A stretch of 64,000 nt of DNA from CALDTK01 sp965215115 (GTDB taxonomy: Bacteria > Bacteroidota > Bacteroidia > Chitinophagales > Saprospiraceae), in contig OZ244050.1 in NCBI GenBank assembly GCA_965215115.1, forward strand, positions 1,798,001 through 1,862,000, given 5' to 3'. The translations under genes were made by a program, and so were the position numbers. Shown here piece by piece: positions 55,089 to 63,783 of the stretch (its first letter is position 1; the number at the start of each line of letters is the position of its first letter). The notes under the pieces are model-generated. The model searched no databases and was not told the DNA's origin. It saw only the letters and a list, made by a program, of their open reading frames with translations.

Positions 55089-55982
55089 TTACGACCCCGG
55101 GACGGGACGTAGAACGGGCCCCGCGCCCGCCACGTGCCCAAACACCCCCGTAAAGTCCTGCTCCCCCAGCCCCGCCGCCACCGCCCCGGCGTACACCTCC
55201 TTCGCCGCCGCCAGACTCGGCACCGGCTGCCCGGCCTGGTACGCCGCCAGCGTCGCCAGGTGCAGGTCCTTGTGCATCAGCGCCAGCGGGAAGTTGACGC
55301 TGTCGTCGTCGCCCTCGGTCTTCGGGCGGGTGCCCGCGAGGAAGGGCGCCGTCACGGGCGTGCCCAGCAGCACGTCGAACACCTGCGCCCGCGCGAGCCC
55401 GAGGGCCGTACCGAGGTGCACCGCCTCCGCGAAGGCGAGCATCCCCTGCGCCAGGAGACCGTTGACGAGGACCTTCATCGCCGCCCCCGAGCCGACCGGC
55501 CCGAGGTGCAGCCGCTTCTTGCCCATCGCGTCGAACAACGGCCCGGCCAGCGCCACGTCGGCCGCGTCACCGCCTACGAGGAAGAGGAGCTCCCCCGCCG
55601 CCGCCGGACCTTTCGTCCCCGCCACCGGCGCGTCCACGAAGCGGAACCCGTGCCGTCGGGCACGCGTGCCGAGGGTTTTGGCGAAAGCCGGATCGACGGT
55701 GCTGCTGTCCACCCAGAGCTGCCCGGGCGTGAGCCTTTCGGCAAAACCGCCCGCCCCGAACGCGACCTCCTCGACGGCCTCGGGGCGGGCGAGCATCGTG
55801 ACGACGACCTCGGCGCCGGCGACGGCGTCGGCGGGGGTAGCGGCGAGCGTCGCGCCCCGGGCGACGAGATCGCGGGCCTTGTCGGCCGTGCGGTTCCAGA
55901 GGGTGAGCGTGTGGCCGGCGGCCAGACAGTTGTGTGCCATGCGGCTGCCCATGATGCCGAGGCCGAGGAAGGCTAGTTTCAT
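55089..55982 (-). CDS. NAD(P)-dependent oxidoreductase, 3-hydroxyisobutyrate dehydrogenase family
   Basis: 297 residues. N-terminal Rossmann motif FLGLGIMGSRMAHNC, HIBADH signatures VDSSTVDPAFAK and FVDAPVAGTKGPAAAGEL with catalytic lysine in GSGAAMKVLVNGLLAQG near residue 170, and MHKDLHLA toward the end. It may be a succinic-semialdehyde/glyoxylate reductase-type enzyme. It is divergent from the AraC regulator, with an inverted repeat between the two. Confidence 0.92.
   Translation of the reverse strand: MKLAFLGLGIMGSRMAHNCLAAGHTLTLWNRTADKARDLVARGATLAATPADAVAGAEVVVTMLARPEAVEEVAFGAGGFAERLTPGQLWVDSSTVDPAFAKTLGTRARRHGFRFVDAPVAGTKGPAAAGELLFLVGGDAADVALAGPLFDAMGKKRLHLGPVGSGAAMKVLVNGLLAQGMLAFAEAVHLGTALGLARAQVFDVLLGTPVTAPFLAGTRPKTEGDDDSVNFPLALMHKDLHLATLAAYQAGQPVPSLAAAKEVYAGAVAAGLGEQDFTGVFGHVAGAGPVLRPVPGS
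55675..55689 (+). repeat. Mini-hairpin word GGC-GAAA-GCC
   Basis: In the dehydrogenase gene, read AFAKT. Confidence 0.9.
55733..55747 (-). repeat. Mini-hairpin word GCC-GAAA-GGC
   Basis: In the dehydrogenase gene, read FAER, 43 bases from the previous copy and facing it. Confidence 0.9.
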
Positions 55983-56014
55983 CCGGCAAACCTACGGGCG
56001 TACCCACGGCAGCT

Positions 56015-56065
56015 ATGCCGCGAAACGGCCAGCGATATGCTGAAAGCCTGGCCGTTTTGCGGCAT
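56015..56065. promoter_or_regulatory. Inverted repeat between divergent dehydrogenase and AraC genes
   Basis: ATGCCGCGAAACGGCCAG (56015-56032) is repeated in inverse orientation at 56048-56065 with one mismatch and a 15-base spacer. It lies within 35 bases of both start codons, so an operator, possibly for the adjacent AraC protein, is likely. Confidence 0.6.
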
Positions 56066-56097
56066 CGGGCGACTGCGCGAGGCGCTACCTTCCCGCC

Positions 56098-57024
56098 GTG
56101 GTAAGCGTCCCGCAACGCCTTCTCGACCTGCCTTTCGTCGACTGCCTCTACGCAGATGACGACCTGGTCGTTTTGCGGAAACGCGTCACCGCCGCCCTCC
56201 ACGAGCGCCCGACTTACGTGGCCATGCACGCGCTCACCCTCGTGCAGGAGGGCCAGCAAATCCTCTACGATGAGACAGGCAAACGACTGCGCGTCGGCCC
56301 GGGACAGGCCGGCCTGATGCGCCGCGGACTCTACGGCGTGACGGATTTGGTGGCGCCGGCCAGCGGTGCCTTCGCGACGGTAGTCGTGTTCTTCTCGGAT
56401 CGTCTGTTGCGAGACGCATCGGCCTCCGCCCCCGGTCCGGATCCCGGTATGGACCTCTGCCTCTTTCCGGCGGGGGGCGCTGTGCAGGACTGGGTGGGTA
56501 CGCTTCCGCAAAACCTGTCCGCCGAGCCTTCGCCCGGTGCCGCGGAGGCCTATCGGCAAGGCTTCCGTACCCTCCTCGATCGCCTCTCGACCGAGGGTGG
56601 GGAGGCGGTTCGCGCCACGCTGGGCGGTTTGCTCCGTACGCGGCGCCGGCCCCTGCGTGAGTTCATGCGCGCCCACTACGACAAGCCGCTCACCCTGCTC
56701 GACTACGCCGTGCTGAGTGGTCGCTCCGAGCGCAGCTTCCGTCGGGACTTCAAGACACGTTTTGGCGAAAGCCCCAAACGCTGGCTCGTGGCCCGCCGCC
56801 TCGAACGCGCCCGCGAACTGCTGGCGGCCGGGGAGACGCGCGTACAGGTTTTGGCGCAAGCCGTCGGCTACCGCAGCGCCTCACACTTCATCGAACTATA
56901 CAAAGACAAATACGGGACGACCCCCGGGGTCGACATCGGCAAAGCGCGCCTACCACCAGTCGTCGAACCAACCCTCGAAAAGCCCCCCGAAGCCGTCGAA
57001 GAAGTCCCCGAACCAGGTCGATGA
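56098..57024 (+). CDS. AraC family transcriptional regulator
   Basis: 308 residues. A cupin-like ligand domain in the N-terminal half (MHALTLVQEGQQILYDETGK) precedes two helix-turn-helix units near residues 190-285: LLDYAVLSGRSERSFRRDFK, RFGESPKRWLVARRLERARE and QAVGYRSASHFIELYKDKYG. An extra acidic-proline tail of about 30 residues overlaps the convergent gene antisense. It likely controls the divergent dehydrogenase. Four mini-hairpin copies fall in this gene, including one in each HTH. Confidence 0.9.
   Translation: MVSVPQRLLDLPFVDCLYADDDLVVLRKRVTAALHERPTYVAMHALTLVQEGQQILYDETGKRLRVGPGQAGLMRRGLYGVTDLVAPASGAFATVVVFFSDRLLRDASASAPGPDPGMDLCLFPAGGAVQDWVGTLPQNLSAEPSPGAAEAYRQGFRTLLDRLSTEGGEAVRATLGGLLRTRRRPLREFMRAHYDKPLTLLDYAVLSGRSERSFRRDFKTRFGESPKRWLVARRLERARELLAAGETRVQVLAQAVGYRSASHFIELYKDKYGTTPGVDIGKARLPPVVEPTLEKPPEAVEEVPEPGR
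56170..56184 (+). repeat. Mini-hairpin word GCG-GAAA-CGC
   Basis: In the AraC gene, read VLRKR. Confidence 0.8.
56502..56514 (-). repeat. Short mini-hairpin word GC-GGAA-GC
   Basis: In the AraC gene, read LPQN. Confidence 0.75.
56759..56773 (+). repeat. Mini-hairpin word GGC-GAAA-GCC
   Basis: In the first AraC HTH, read FGES. Confidence 0.9.
56848..56862 (+). repeat. Mini-hairpin word GGC-GCAA-GCC
   Basis: In the second AraC HTH, read VLAQA. Confidence 0.9.
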
Positions 57025-57594
57025 GCCGCCGCCGCCGCCGTAGTCCCCGCCGCCGTAGTCCCCGCCGCCGTCGACGCCAGCGAGATCGCTTTCGTCAAGG
57101 GCGGCGAGCGACCCGAGTGCGCCCGTCCGCGAGCCCTGCGGCCAGATCTTCTCCTCGGCGACGCCGGCGGTCATCTCGGCGCGCATGCTCGCGAAGTCGC
57201 ACACCTCCCCCCGCGCGGCGTGGAAGGCGTCGAAGGCCAGTTCGGTGCAGTACATCGACAGCGCGTGGCAGTCCCAGTCCACCCTCACGCCGCGGACGCG
57301 TGCGCGCCGGATGGCCTCGGCGTTCTGCTTGATGTAGACGCGCATTCGGTAGCGCCGCGAGCGGTAAGGGCCCTCGGGGAGGCCCTCGATCAGGGGCTCG
57401 GCGCCGTCTACGTTATCGTGGGTCACGGCGCCGATGTCCTCGTAGGCGGGCCAGTCGCGGATGACGTCTTCGGCGGCGGCCACGACGTCCTCCGGGGTGT
57501 AGATCGGGCGTTCGCCGTGGCGCTCGACGAGGCGCCGGCCGACGGCCACGAGGTAGACGGTTTTGGCGGGGGGCGGCGCGGGACAGGAGGACAT
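56950..57594 (-). CDS. Protein of unknown function with Gly-rich, aromatic C-terminal tail
   Basis: 214 residues. The N-terminal 160 residues are soluble and charged (YTPEDVVAAAEDVIRDWPAY, RYRMRVYIKQNAEAIRRARV) with no family recognised. The tail is GGGDYGGGDYGGGGGSS followed by a W/F/D-rich run ending FDDWW, reminiscent of short sorting or binding tails. The last 75 bases overlap the AraC gene on the other strand. Confidence 0.55.
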   Translation of the reverse strand: MSSCPAPPPAKTVYLVAVGRRLVERHGERPIYTPEDVVAAAEDVIRDWPAYEDIGAVTHDNVDGAEPLIEGLPEGPYRSRRYRMRVYIKQNAEAIRRARVRGVRVDWDCHALSMYCTELAFDAFHAARGEVCDFASMRAEMTAGVAEEKIWPQGSRTGALGSLAALDESDLAGVDGGGDYGGGDYGGGGGSSTWFGDFFDGFGGLFEGWFDDWW

Positions 57595-57753
57595 GCGGGG
57601 GGAGGGGGCGGGAGGTCCGAAAGTAGGGTGAGATTCCCGCAGTCGGAAGAGGGGGTAGCGCCGTCGGGAGGGGTTGCCGCGCGAGCACTCAGGTCACGTC
57701 TCGCGATGGCGGGCCCGACGGGCGGAGCGATCCGACGGGCGGAGCCGGTCCCA

Positions 57754-58641
57754 TCAGAGCTTCACGAAGCGCCCCGCGAAGACTCGGCTCGGCGAACCGT
57801 AGAAGAGCAGGTGCAAATAGTACACCCCCGCCGCGTACTCCCCGAACGCGAGCGTCGTGACGCCGCGGAGCTCGCCTTGCTTCACCACGGCGCCGCGGGG
57901 GTCGATGATCTCGTACTCGACGCGCTCGCTGCCGCTGGTGAGCCCGCCGAGGTAGAGGGTCTCGCGCACGAGGTTGGGGAACAGTGCCGCGCTCGGGGCC
58001 TCGGCGGTCTCGACGCGGGAGGTCGGGCAGTCCGTCGAGGCGTTGCCGGTATGCCTGACGGAGATGGCGGTGGGGCCGGCGTAGGCGTTGACGGCGAGGT
58101 AGACGACATCCCCCGCGGCGATCTGCACGGGGGCCAGGAAGTTGTCCGACCGCAGGGAGCAGCCCGGGAGCTCGAGGGTGTCCGTGGAGGTGGCCGCCAG
58201 GCCCGTCGGCCCGAGGCAGATGCCGTCCTTGGCCGAACCGGCGTTGCGGCCGGCGAACATGCACCGCACGGGCTCCAGCGGCCCTTGCCCCCCGCGGGGC
58301 GCGCGGTAGACCACGAAGTCGATGTCCTCGCGACTGCCCTTGGCGGTGACGGTAAACGCGAACTCGCCGTCGGTCACGAACTCGTACCGCAGCCACGTCA
58401 TCGTCGGGGAGAAGAAGGCCCGGGCCACCTTGTCGCTACCGTCGCAGAGTGCGTGGAGGCGCGGCCCCGAGAGCCTGCTGGAGTCCAGTTTGAGTCGCAG
58501 CGTCTGCGCCGTACACACGTCGAGCGCGCGCCCGAGGGTGGCGTGGTCCTGCGCGAGGGCCGTCTCCACGAGGAGCAGCGCCGCAAGCGCCAACAGGCGG
58601 GACAGGTGATTCACGAACGGGGACAAGGTGACGGGGGGCAA
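57754..58641 (-). CDS. Secreted protein with T9SS C-terminal domain
   Basis: 295 residues with signal peptide (LSRLLALAALLLVETALAQ). A jelly-roll-like domain follows (FFSPTMTWLRYEFVTDGEFA, IDFVVYRAP, VYLAVNAYAGPTAISV), typical of pre-sorting modules. A T9SS type A domain closes it: ALFPNLVRETLYLGG, YEIIDPRGAVVKQGEL and GVYYLHLLFYGSPS. No enzyme motif. Cysteines suggest disulfide stabilisation. Confidence 0.82.
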   Translation of the reverse strand: MPPVTLSPFVNHLSRLLALAALLLVETALAQDHATLGRALDVCTAQTLRLKLDSSRLSGPRLHALCDGSDKVARAFFSPTMTWLRYEFVTDGEFAFTVTAKGSREDIDFVVYRAPRGGQGPLEPVRCMFAGRNAGSAKDGICLGPTGLAATSTDTLELPGCSLRSDNFLAPVQIAAGDVVYLAVNAYAGPTAISVRHTGNASTDCPTSRVETAEAPSAALFPNLVRETLYLGGLTSGSERVEYEIIDPRGAVVKQGELRGVTTLAFGEYAAGVYYLHLLFYGSPSRVFAGRFVKL

Positions 58642-58805
58642 ACTCAGCCATTTCCCGACCGACCGACCGGACGAGGTAAGCGAGCATCATCAAATATGTC
58701 GCCAGTCGCAACTCTCGCCGCCGATTACCCTGCCGGCCCTAGGTATTTGGAAACCTCACGACCACGAGGCGCCCGCGGGCGGGACTCCGGCACCCGCGCG
58801 CCTAC

Positions 58806-59663
58806 CTACCCCTTCTTGAAAAAGTGAATCAGGATGTCCTGAAACGAGTCCACCCGCTGGTAGGTAGCCTTGATGTTGTAGCTGTAGCCACTGGACTCGA
58901 ACAGCTGGAGGAAGCCGGCGAGGTTCGACTTGTTGTCGTCCATGTTGTGGTGATACTCGACGATGTACTCCCGGGCCTTGGTGATGGTGCCCGAGGCGAG
59001 GAGGTCGGCGAAGATCTTGACCTCGGCGCCCTCGACGTCCATCTTGATGAGGTCGACCTGGTCCATGTCCGCGAGGTAGGTAGACAGGCGCGCGGCCCTG
59101 ACCTTGAGTTCGTTGCCGCCGCCGCGCTCCGGCTTGATGGACCCGAGCAGCGTGCCGACGTCCTCGCCGATGAAGAACGAGATCTCGGTCTCGGCGTCGT
59201 AGAGGGCGACGTTGTGGAGGTGGACGTCCTCGAGGTGGTTGGACTCCACGTTCTGCTTCAGCATCGCGAAGGCGTGCGGGTTGGCCTCGAAGGCGGTGAT
59301 GCGGGCCTCGGGGTAGAGCTTCTTGAAGTACAGGATCGACATGCCGATGTTGGCGCCGCAGTCGACGATGATCGGGGCGTTGGTGGCGGCCTCGAAGTAG
59401 TAGTCGTTCGAGATGAACACCTCTTTGAAGAGGTACTCCAGGGTGAAGTAATTGTACCCGCTGAAAGAGTACCGCGAGAACCAATCCTTGGCGAGGGCGG
59501 CGTGGCCGTTGGCCTGGCCGTTGGCGTGGCCGTTGCTGCGACGGTACAGCCTGCGCTTGATCTGCAGGCGCGTGAGCGTCATGAAGACCGACATTTTGTC
59601 GGACGCGGTGCCGGAGAGGCTGGAGGAGTGGCGGAGGTTGTCGAGTACGGCTGTGAGTACCAT
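58806..59663 (-). CDS. FkbM family methyltransferase
   Basis: About 285 residues. SAM-binding motif IIVDCGANIGMSILYFKKLY near residue 95, then ITAFEANPHAFAMLKQNVES, VHLHNVALYD, and DLIKMDVEGAE, all FkbM hallmarks. It O-methylates glycans or lipids. Residues around 45-55 contain a small NGHANGQANGHA repeat. ATG 59663 is preferred to GTG 59669. No glycan genes are adjacent. Confidence 0.9.
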   Translation of the reverse strand: MVLTAVLDNLRHSSSLSGTASDKMSVFMTLTRLQIKRRLYRRSNGHANGQANGHAALAKDWFSRYSFSGYNYFTLEYLFKEVFISNDYYFEAATNAPIIVDCGANIGMSILYFKKLYPEARITAFEANPHAFAMLKQNVESNHLEDVHLHNVALYDAETEISFFIGEDVGTLLGSIKPERGGGNELKVRAARLSTYLADMDQVDLIKMDVEGAEVKIFADLLASGTITKAREYIVEYHHNMDDNKSNLAGFLQLFESSGYSYNIKATYQRVDSFQDILIHFFKKG

Positions 59664-59913
59664 AGTCACTTCTGTGTTGGAAGGGGTGTCGTAGAGAGTG
59701 GCGAAATTACGTTAACCGGAGTGGGGGGCCGAGACGGTGGCTGCTCCGCCCGGCGCGGCGTGAGCGTGGTGCGGCGGATCCGTAGCGTGGATGCCTCCGT
59801 CGTGCTAAACTAGGGACCTCCCAGGGCCACCGCCCGCGCTGCCCGCGATATAGATTTATCGGCAATTCATAAACGCCTGATGGCCAGCTCTGGATAATGC
59901 TTTGAAGGTAGGC

Positions 59914-59926
59914 GCTTTCGCAAAAC
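59914..59926 (-). repeat. Short mini-hairpin word GC-GAAA-GC
   Basis: Intergenic between the FkbM and GNAT genes. Confidence 0.7.
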
Positions 59927-59966
59927 CTAAACGACGACACTACGATTTCGTACCCGGAGCCTCTAT

Positions 59967-60494
59967 TTGAGTAACGTAGCCCTCGTTTTGGCGAAAGCCG
60001 GCCGTACTTGCCGCGGCTTACCGATCTCGGTGACGCAATCACCCCCCGCCGACGCCCCCGCCTTGGACCTCCAGCCGACCCTCGCCGACGCCCACGTCCG
60101 CCTACGCCCCCTCGCGGGCGCCGACCGCGTGGCCCTGCGCCGCGCCGCCGCCGACCCGCTCATCTGGGAGCAGCACATCGACCCCGAGCGCCACGGCCCG
60201 ACCTTCGACCGCTTCTTCGACGCCAACCTCGCGAGCGGCGGCGCGCTGGTCGTCGAGGACGCCGCCAGCGGCGAGGTGATCGGGCACACGCGCTACGAAC
60301 CGCTGCCCGGCGTCGACGACGCCGTGGAGCTCGGGTGGACCTTCCTCGTGCTACACATCGCGGCCGACAACACGCGCTCGCGGATGGCCGCCGGGCGTAT
60401 CGGAGGGCGCTTGCTGGGGCCGGGTGAGCACGCCGCGTGGCAGAGTACCAAGCCGAACTACACGAGCTATCTGTTGCCGGAGCGGATTGGGTAG
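59967..60494 (+). pseudogene. GNAT acetyltransferase lacking the acetyl-CoA motif
   Basis: HVRLRPLAGADRVALRRAAA, then WEQHIDPERHG and VVEDAASGEVIGHTRYEPLP are the N-terminal half of a RimJ-like GNAT. ELGWTFLV is followed immediately by LHIAADNTRSRMAAGRIGG, the distal part. The 25-30 residues normally between them, which contain motif A and bind acetyl-CoA, are missing in frame. The start is uncertain (TTG 59967 or GTG near 60027). Probably inactive. Confidence 0.65.
59985..59999 (+). repeat. Mini-hairpin word GGC-GAAA-GCC
   Basis: At the GNAT N-terminus or leader. Confidence 0.9.
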
Positions 60495-60506
60495 CGTTAT
60501 AACACC

Positions 60507-61820
60507 TTACCCAAAGTCCAGCGCGGGCTCCCCGAATCCCGCCAGCACCTGTCGGAGTTTGCCCGCCACCCCGTCGTTGCGCAGATTTCCCAAACTCCCG
60601 TCGTGCACGTGCCTCAGGGTCCGATCCGGCTCGAAACTCCCGTCGTCGATCGTTTTGGCGACAGCCCTGTACGCATCCCGGAAGGGCACCCCGGCCACGA
60701 CCCGGCGATTCACCTCCTCGACGCTGAACAGGTCGCGGTACTTGTCGTCGTGGAGGTCGGCGGCCACGAAGGTCACGTCGGGCAACAGGCGCGCGAGCAT
60801 CGCGACGAGCGTGTTCGCTTCCGCAAAACCGGGGAAGAGTTCTTCCTTGAGCAGCTGGTAGTCGCGGTGGTAGCCGCCGAGCAAGTTGGCCGTGAGGCTC
60901 TGGATGGCGTGCGGCAAAACCGCCAGTCGATTGGCGCGCGCGCGCAGCAGCTCGAACACGTCGGGATTGCGTTTGTGGGGCATGATGCTGGACCCGGTAG
61001 TGGCCTCGATCGGGAGCCGGACCAGGCCCAGGTTCTGGTTGCAGTACCACACCACGTCGTTGGCCAGGCGCCCGAGCGTATGCGCGAGGCCCGCGATGGC
61101 GTAGGCGCACTGCAACTCGGTCTTGCCGCGACTCAGGTGCGCCCCCACGGAGTTGTACATCTGGTCAGCGAACCCGAGCCGCCGCGTCGTCTCGGCCCTA
61201 TCGAGCGGGAAGCTGCTCCCGAACCCGGCCGCCGTCCCGAGCGGGTTCTGGTTGCTGATCGCCCGCGCGGCCGCGAGGAGGCGCAGGTCGTCGACGAGGG
61301 TCTCGGCGTAGGCGCCCAGCCACATGCCCGCGCTCGACACCATCGCCACCTGCGTGTGCGTGAAGCCCGGCCAGTACGTCTCGCGCTCGCGCTCGCTGCG
61401 GGCCAGGAGGTCGAGCACCAGCGCCCCGACGCCCGCCGCCAGGCCGTCGAGTTGCGCGCGGTAGAAGAGCCGCAGGTCCACGAGCACCTGGTCGTTGCGG
61501 CTCCGCCCCGCGTGGAGCTTCTTGCCGACCTCGCCGAGGCGCTCGGTGAGCAGCATCTCGACGCGGCTGTGCACGTCCTCGACCCCCGCCGGGATCTCGA
61601 AGGTGCCCGCGTCGACCTCGGCCAGGATCGCGGCCAGGCCACCGACCAGGGCATCGTCCTCGCCCTCGTCGAGCAGACCGACCTTGCGCAGCATCCGCGC
61701 GTGCGCCATCGAGCCCTGCAGGTCGTAGCGCGCGAGCTCGAGGTCGAGTTCGCGGTCGCGGCCGACGGTGAAGTCCTCGATGGCCTGATCGAGGGGCTGG
61801 CCCTTGTCCCAGAGTTTCAT
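60507..61820 (-). CDS. argH: Argininosuccinate lyase
   Basis: 437 residues, last step of arginine biosynthesis (argininosuccinate to arginine and fumarate). MKLWDKGQPLDQAIEDFTVG begins the protein. HSRVEMLLTERLG, HAGRSRNDQV, GFTHTQVA (catalytic-region His) and the fumarase-superfamily signature GSSIMPHKRNPD near residue 280 are all present. ATG 61820 is chosen. No other arg genes are in view. Confidence 0.95.
   Translation of the reverse strand: MKLWDKGQPLDQAIEDFTVGRDRELDLELARYDLQGSMAHARMLRKVGLLDEGEDDALVGGLAAILAEVDAGTFEIPAGVEDVHSRVEMLLTERLGEVGKKLHAGRSRNDQVLVDLRLFYRAQLDGLAAGVGALVLDLLARSERERETYWPGFTHTQVAMVSSAGMWLGAYAETLVDDLRLLAAARAISNQNPLGTAAGFGSSFPLDRAETTRRLGFADQMYNSVGAHLSRGKTELQCAYAIAGLAHTLGRLANDVVWYCNQNLGLVRLPIEATTGSSIMPHKRNPDVFELLRARANRLAVLPHAIQSLTANLLGGYHRDYQLLKEELFPGFAEANTLVAMLARLLPDVTFVAADLHDDKYRDLFSVEEVNRRVVAGVPFRDAYRAVAKTIDDGSFEPDRTLRHVHDGSLGNLRNDGVAGKLRQVLAGFGEPALDFG
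60817..60829 (-). repeat. Short mini-hairpin word GC-GGAA-GC
   Basis: In argH, read FAEAN. Confidence 0.75.
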
Positions 61821-61910
61821 GGGGGGAAGGTAAGAGCCTGCGGCGCCAGACTTGGTGGCGCAATAGGCACGCGGGCTCACGGTCGGGGATGGCGTCGGGC
61901 AGGGGGGGGC

Positions 61911-61925
61911 GCCTTTCGGCAAAAC
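61911..61925 (-). repeat. Mini-hairpin word GCC-GAAA-GGC
   Basis: Intergenic upstream of argH. Confidence 0.9.
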
Positions 61926-62032
61926 GGGGGACGGGCGCGCCGTCGTGGGGTGAAAAGTTCGTAACCTAGCATCCGCGTCCACCCACGAGGCCCTATATCA
62001 TATAAGGTCCTCTGCCATAAAGCCCCCCCGTC

Positions 62033-63211
62033 ATGACACATATCTCCCCCCGCACGGCGTCTGTCCCGGGCCTCGGCCTGCTCGCCGCCGTCCTCGCGTG
62101 CGCAGCCGCGCTGCACATCGCCTGCGCGACCGCCGAGGCCACCCCCCGCCAAACCACCCCCGCCTTCGACTCCACGGCCACCCTCACCATCTCTACCCCG
62201 ACCGGCCCGCCCACCGGCCCCACCGTCAAAATCTCGCAACTCCGCCGCGACGAGTCCGGTCCGACCAGCATGCGCTACTACGCCCCCCGCGAGGGCGCAC
62301 CCACGAAGACCGACGACTGGGTCTACCGCAAGGGTGCCGACAACGGCGGGGTGTTCGCCAAGTACTACTACCGCGACCGTGACCTCGGCCAGACCTTCAC
62401 CACGGGCGCGGCGGGTTTTCGCCTCAAGGCGATCACCGTACGCCTCCAACCCGTCGATGTCGACGATGCCGACCCGGCCAACGCCCGCGTCTCCGTGCAG
62501 CTCATGCGCGTCACCGGTGCCCCCCGCATCAACGACAACGGCACGAGGGCCTACGTGAGTGAGGCGCTCGTCGGCAAAACCTCCCCCAACGGCGTCTCCG
62601 TCTGGACGGGCGGCGGCGACTACCAGGGCCCTTGCACCAACGCCCAGTGGTCGACCTACGCCACCGACTGGCCCCACGACCCGAACGAGGCCAACGCCCC
62701 GTACCGCTGGCCGATCATGCACTACTCCGACGACTTCACCGAGGGCGAGACCTACGAGACCGTCGCCCTCGCGCGCGGCGGCGTCATCCCGGCCAGCCTC
62801 CGCACCGACGACTACCTCCGCTGGGCCATCGACGGCGGGCAGGCCTGGGACCTGGCGCCGAACACCACCTACGCCTTCCTGTTCCTCTTCGACGAACCCG
62901 CCGCCCCCGGCGTCAACCGCAACCTGCCGCTGTCCAACGTCAACGTCACCCCCGGCGGCCGCCTCGCCGAGCCCTTCCCCGGCGGCCACATGATCCGCCG
63001 CGACGGCGCCTCTACCGAGCGCGAGGAGGTCTTCATCCGCGACGTGAGCGACACGGCGGATGTCGAGGCCTCCGCGCGCGCGGCCGCCTTCCCGATCAAG
63101 CCCAACGGCCGCTCGGACCTCATGCGCCGCCTCGCCATCCCCCCCGGCACCCTCGGCTACCCCGACGTGGACGCCTACCGCGACATGTGGTTCGTGCTGG
63201 AAGGAGAGTGA
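62033..63211 (+). CDS. Exported protein of unknown function, choice-of-anchor-like
   Basis: 392 residues. Hydrophobic leader (LGLLAAVLACAAALHIACA), possibly a lipoprotein. The middle YRDRDLGQTFTTGAAGFRLK, then AITVRLQPVDVDDADPAN resembles beta-sandwich modules in which a measured or decorated quantity follows (choice-of-anchor type). Trp/Tyr-rich blocks (WSTYATDWPHDPNEANAPYR) lie centrally. No catalytic motif is seen. Upstream AT-rich TATATCATATAAGG near 61992-62005 may be part of a promoter. Confidence 0.6.
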   Translation: MTHISPRTASVPGLGLLAAVLACAAALHIACATAEATPRQTTPAFDSTATLTISTPTGPPTGPTVKISQLRRDESGPTSMRYYAPREGAPTKTDDWVYRKGADNGGVFAKYYYRDRDLGQTFTTGAAGFRLKAITVRLQPVDVDDADPANARVSVQLMRVTGAPRINDNGTRAYVSEALVGKTSPNGVSVWTGGGDYQGPCTNAQWSTYATDWPHDPNEANAPYRWPIMHYSDDFTEGETYETVALARGGVIPASLRTDDYLRWAIDGGQAWDLAPNTTYAFLFLFDEPAAPGVNRNLPLSNVNVTPGGRLAEPFPGGHMIRRDGASTEREEVFIRDVSDTADVEASARAAAFPIKPNGRSDLMRRLAIPPGTLGYPDVDAYRDMWFVLEGE

Positions 63212-63253
63212 GCGGCGGGCACCCCGGTACTTAGGTTTGCACGCCACTGCCCC

Positions 63254-63712
63254 ATGACCAACAACGACATCCTCCGCCGCCTCCGCTACACGCTCTCCCT
63301 CGACGACGGGGCCGTGGCCCACCTTTTCGAACTCGGCGGCCAGCGCGCGCACCTCGACGAGGTCGACCGCTGGACCCGCCCCGACGAAGACCCGGCCTTC
63401 GAGCCCCTCAACGACTACGCCCTGGCCACCTTCCTCAACGGCCTCATCGTCGACCGCCGCGGCGTCACCCAGAACGCCCCCACCGAGACCGAGGAGCGCC
63501 TGAGCAACAACGACATCCTCCGCAAGCTCAAGATCGCCTTCAAGCTCAGGTCCCACGAGGTGCAGGCAATGTTTAGTCTCGCCGGCAAACGCGTCGGCGA
63601 GCACGAGATCACCGCCTTCTTCCGCCGGCCCAACACCCGGCAGTACCGGGAGTGCAATGACCAGTACCTGCGGTGGTTTTTGACGGGGCTGCAGAAGAGC
63701 TACGCGGGGTAA
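63254..63712 (+). CDS. DUF1456 (YehS-like) protein
   Basis: 152 residues formed by two tandem repeats of about 70. Each begins NNDILRRLRYTLSLDD or NNDILRKLKIAFKLRS and contains FLNGLIVDRRG or FLTGLQKS near its end, exactly as in E. coli YehS. The fold is helical. Function unknown; it is widespread in proteobacteria and Bacteroidota. Confidence 0.92.
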   Translation: MTNNDILRRLRYTLSLDDGAVAHLFELGGQRAHLDEVDRWTRPDEDPAFEPLNDYALATFLNGLIVDRRGVTQNAPTETEERLSNNDILRKLKIAFKLRSHEVQAMFSLAGKRVGEHEITAFFRRPNTRQYRECNDQYLRWFLTGLQKSYAG

Positions 63713-63783
63713 GGGCGCGTTTGGCTCGTTCCGCGAGTGCGCCCCCCGCAGCCGAACCATCGTTTTGCTTAGCTTGCTCCCCC

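Noticed and set aside
60652..60666. GTTTTGGCGACAGCC in argH
   Set aside because: The loop GACA breaks the GNRA rule; kept out of the count as a possible decayed copy, like 63862-63876 (GAC/GCC mismatch), 45172-45186, 36507-36522 and 21804-21817.
62415..62431. GTTTTCGCCTCAAGGCG hairpin at the 62033 gene
   Set aside because: It has a good stem but a TCAA loop and an extra C; the only such case, so counted as chance.
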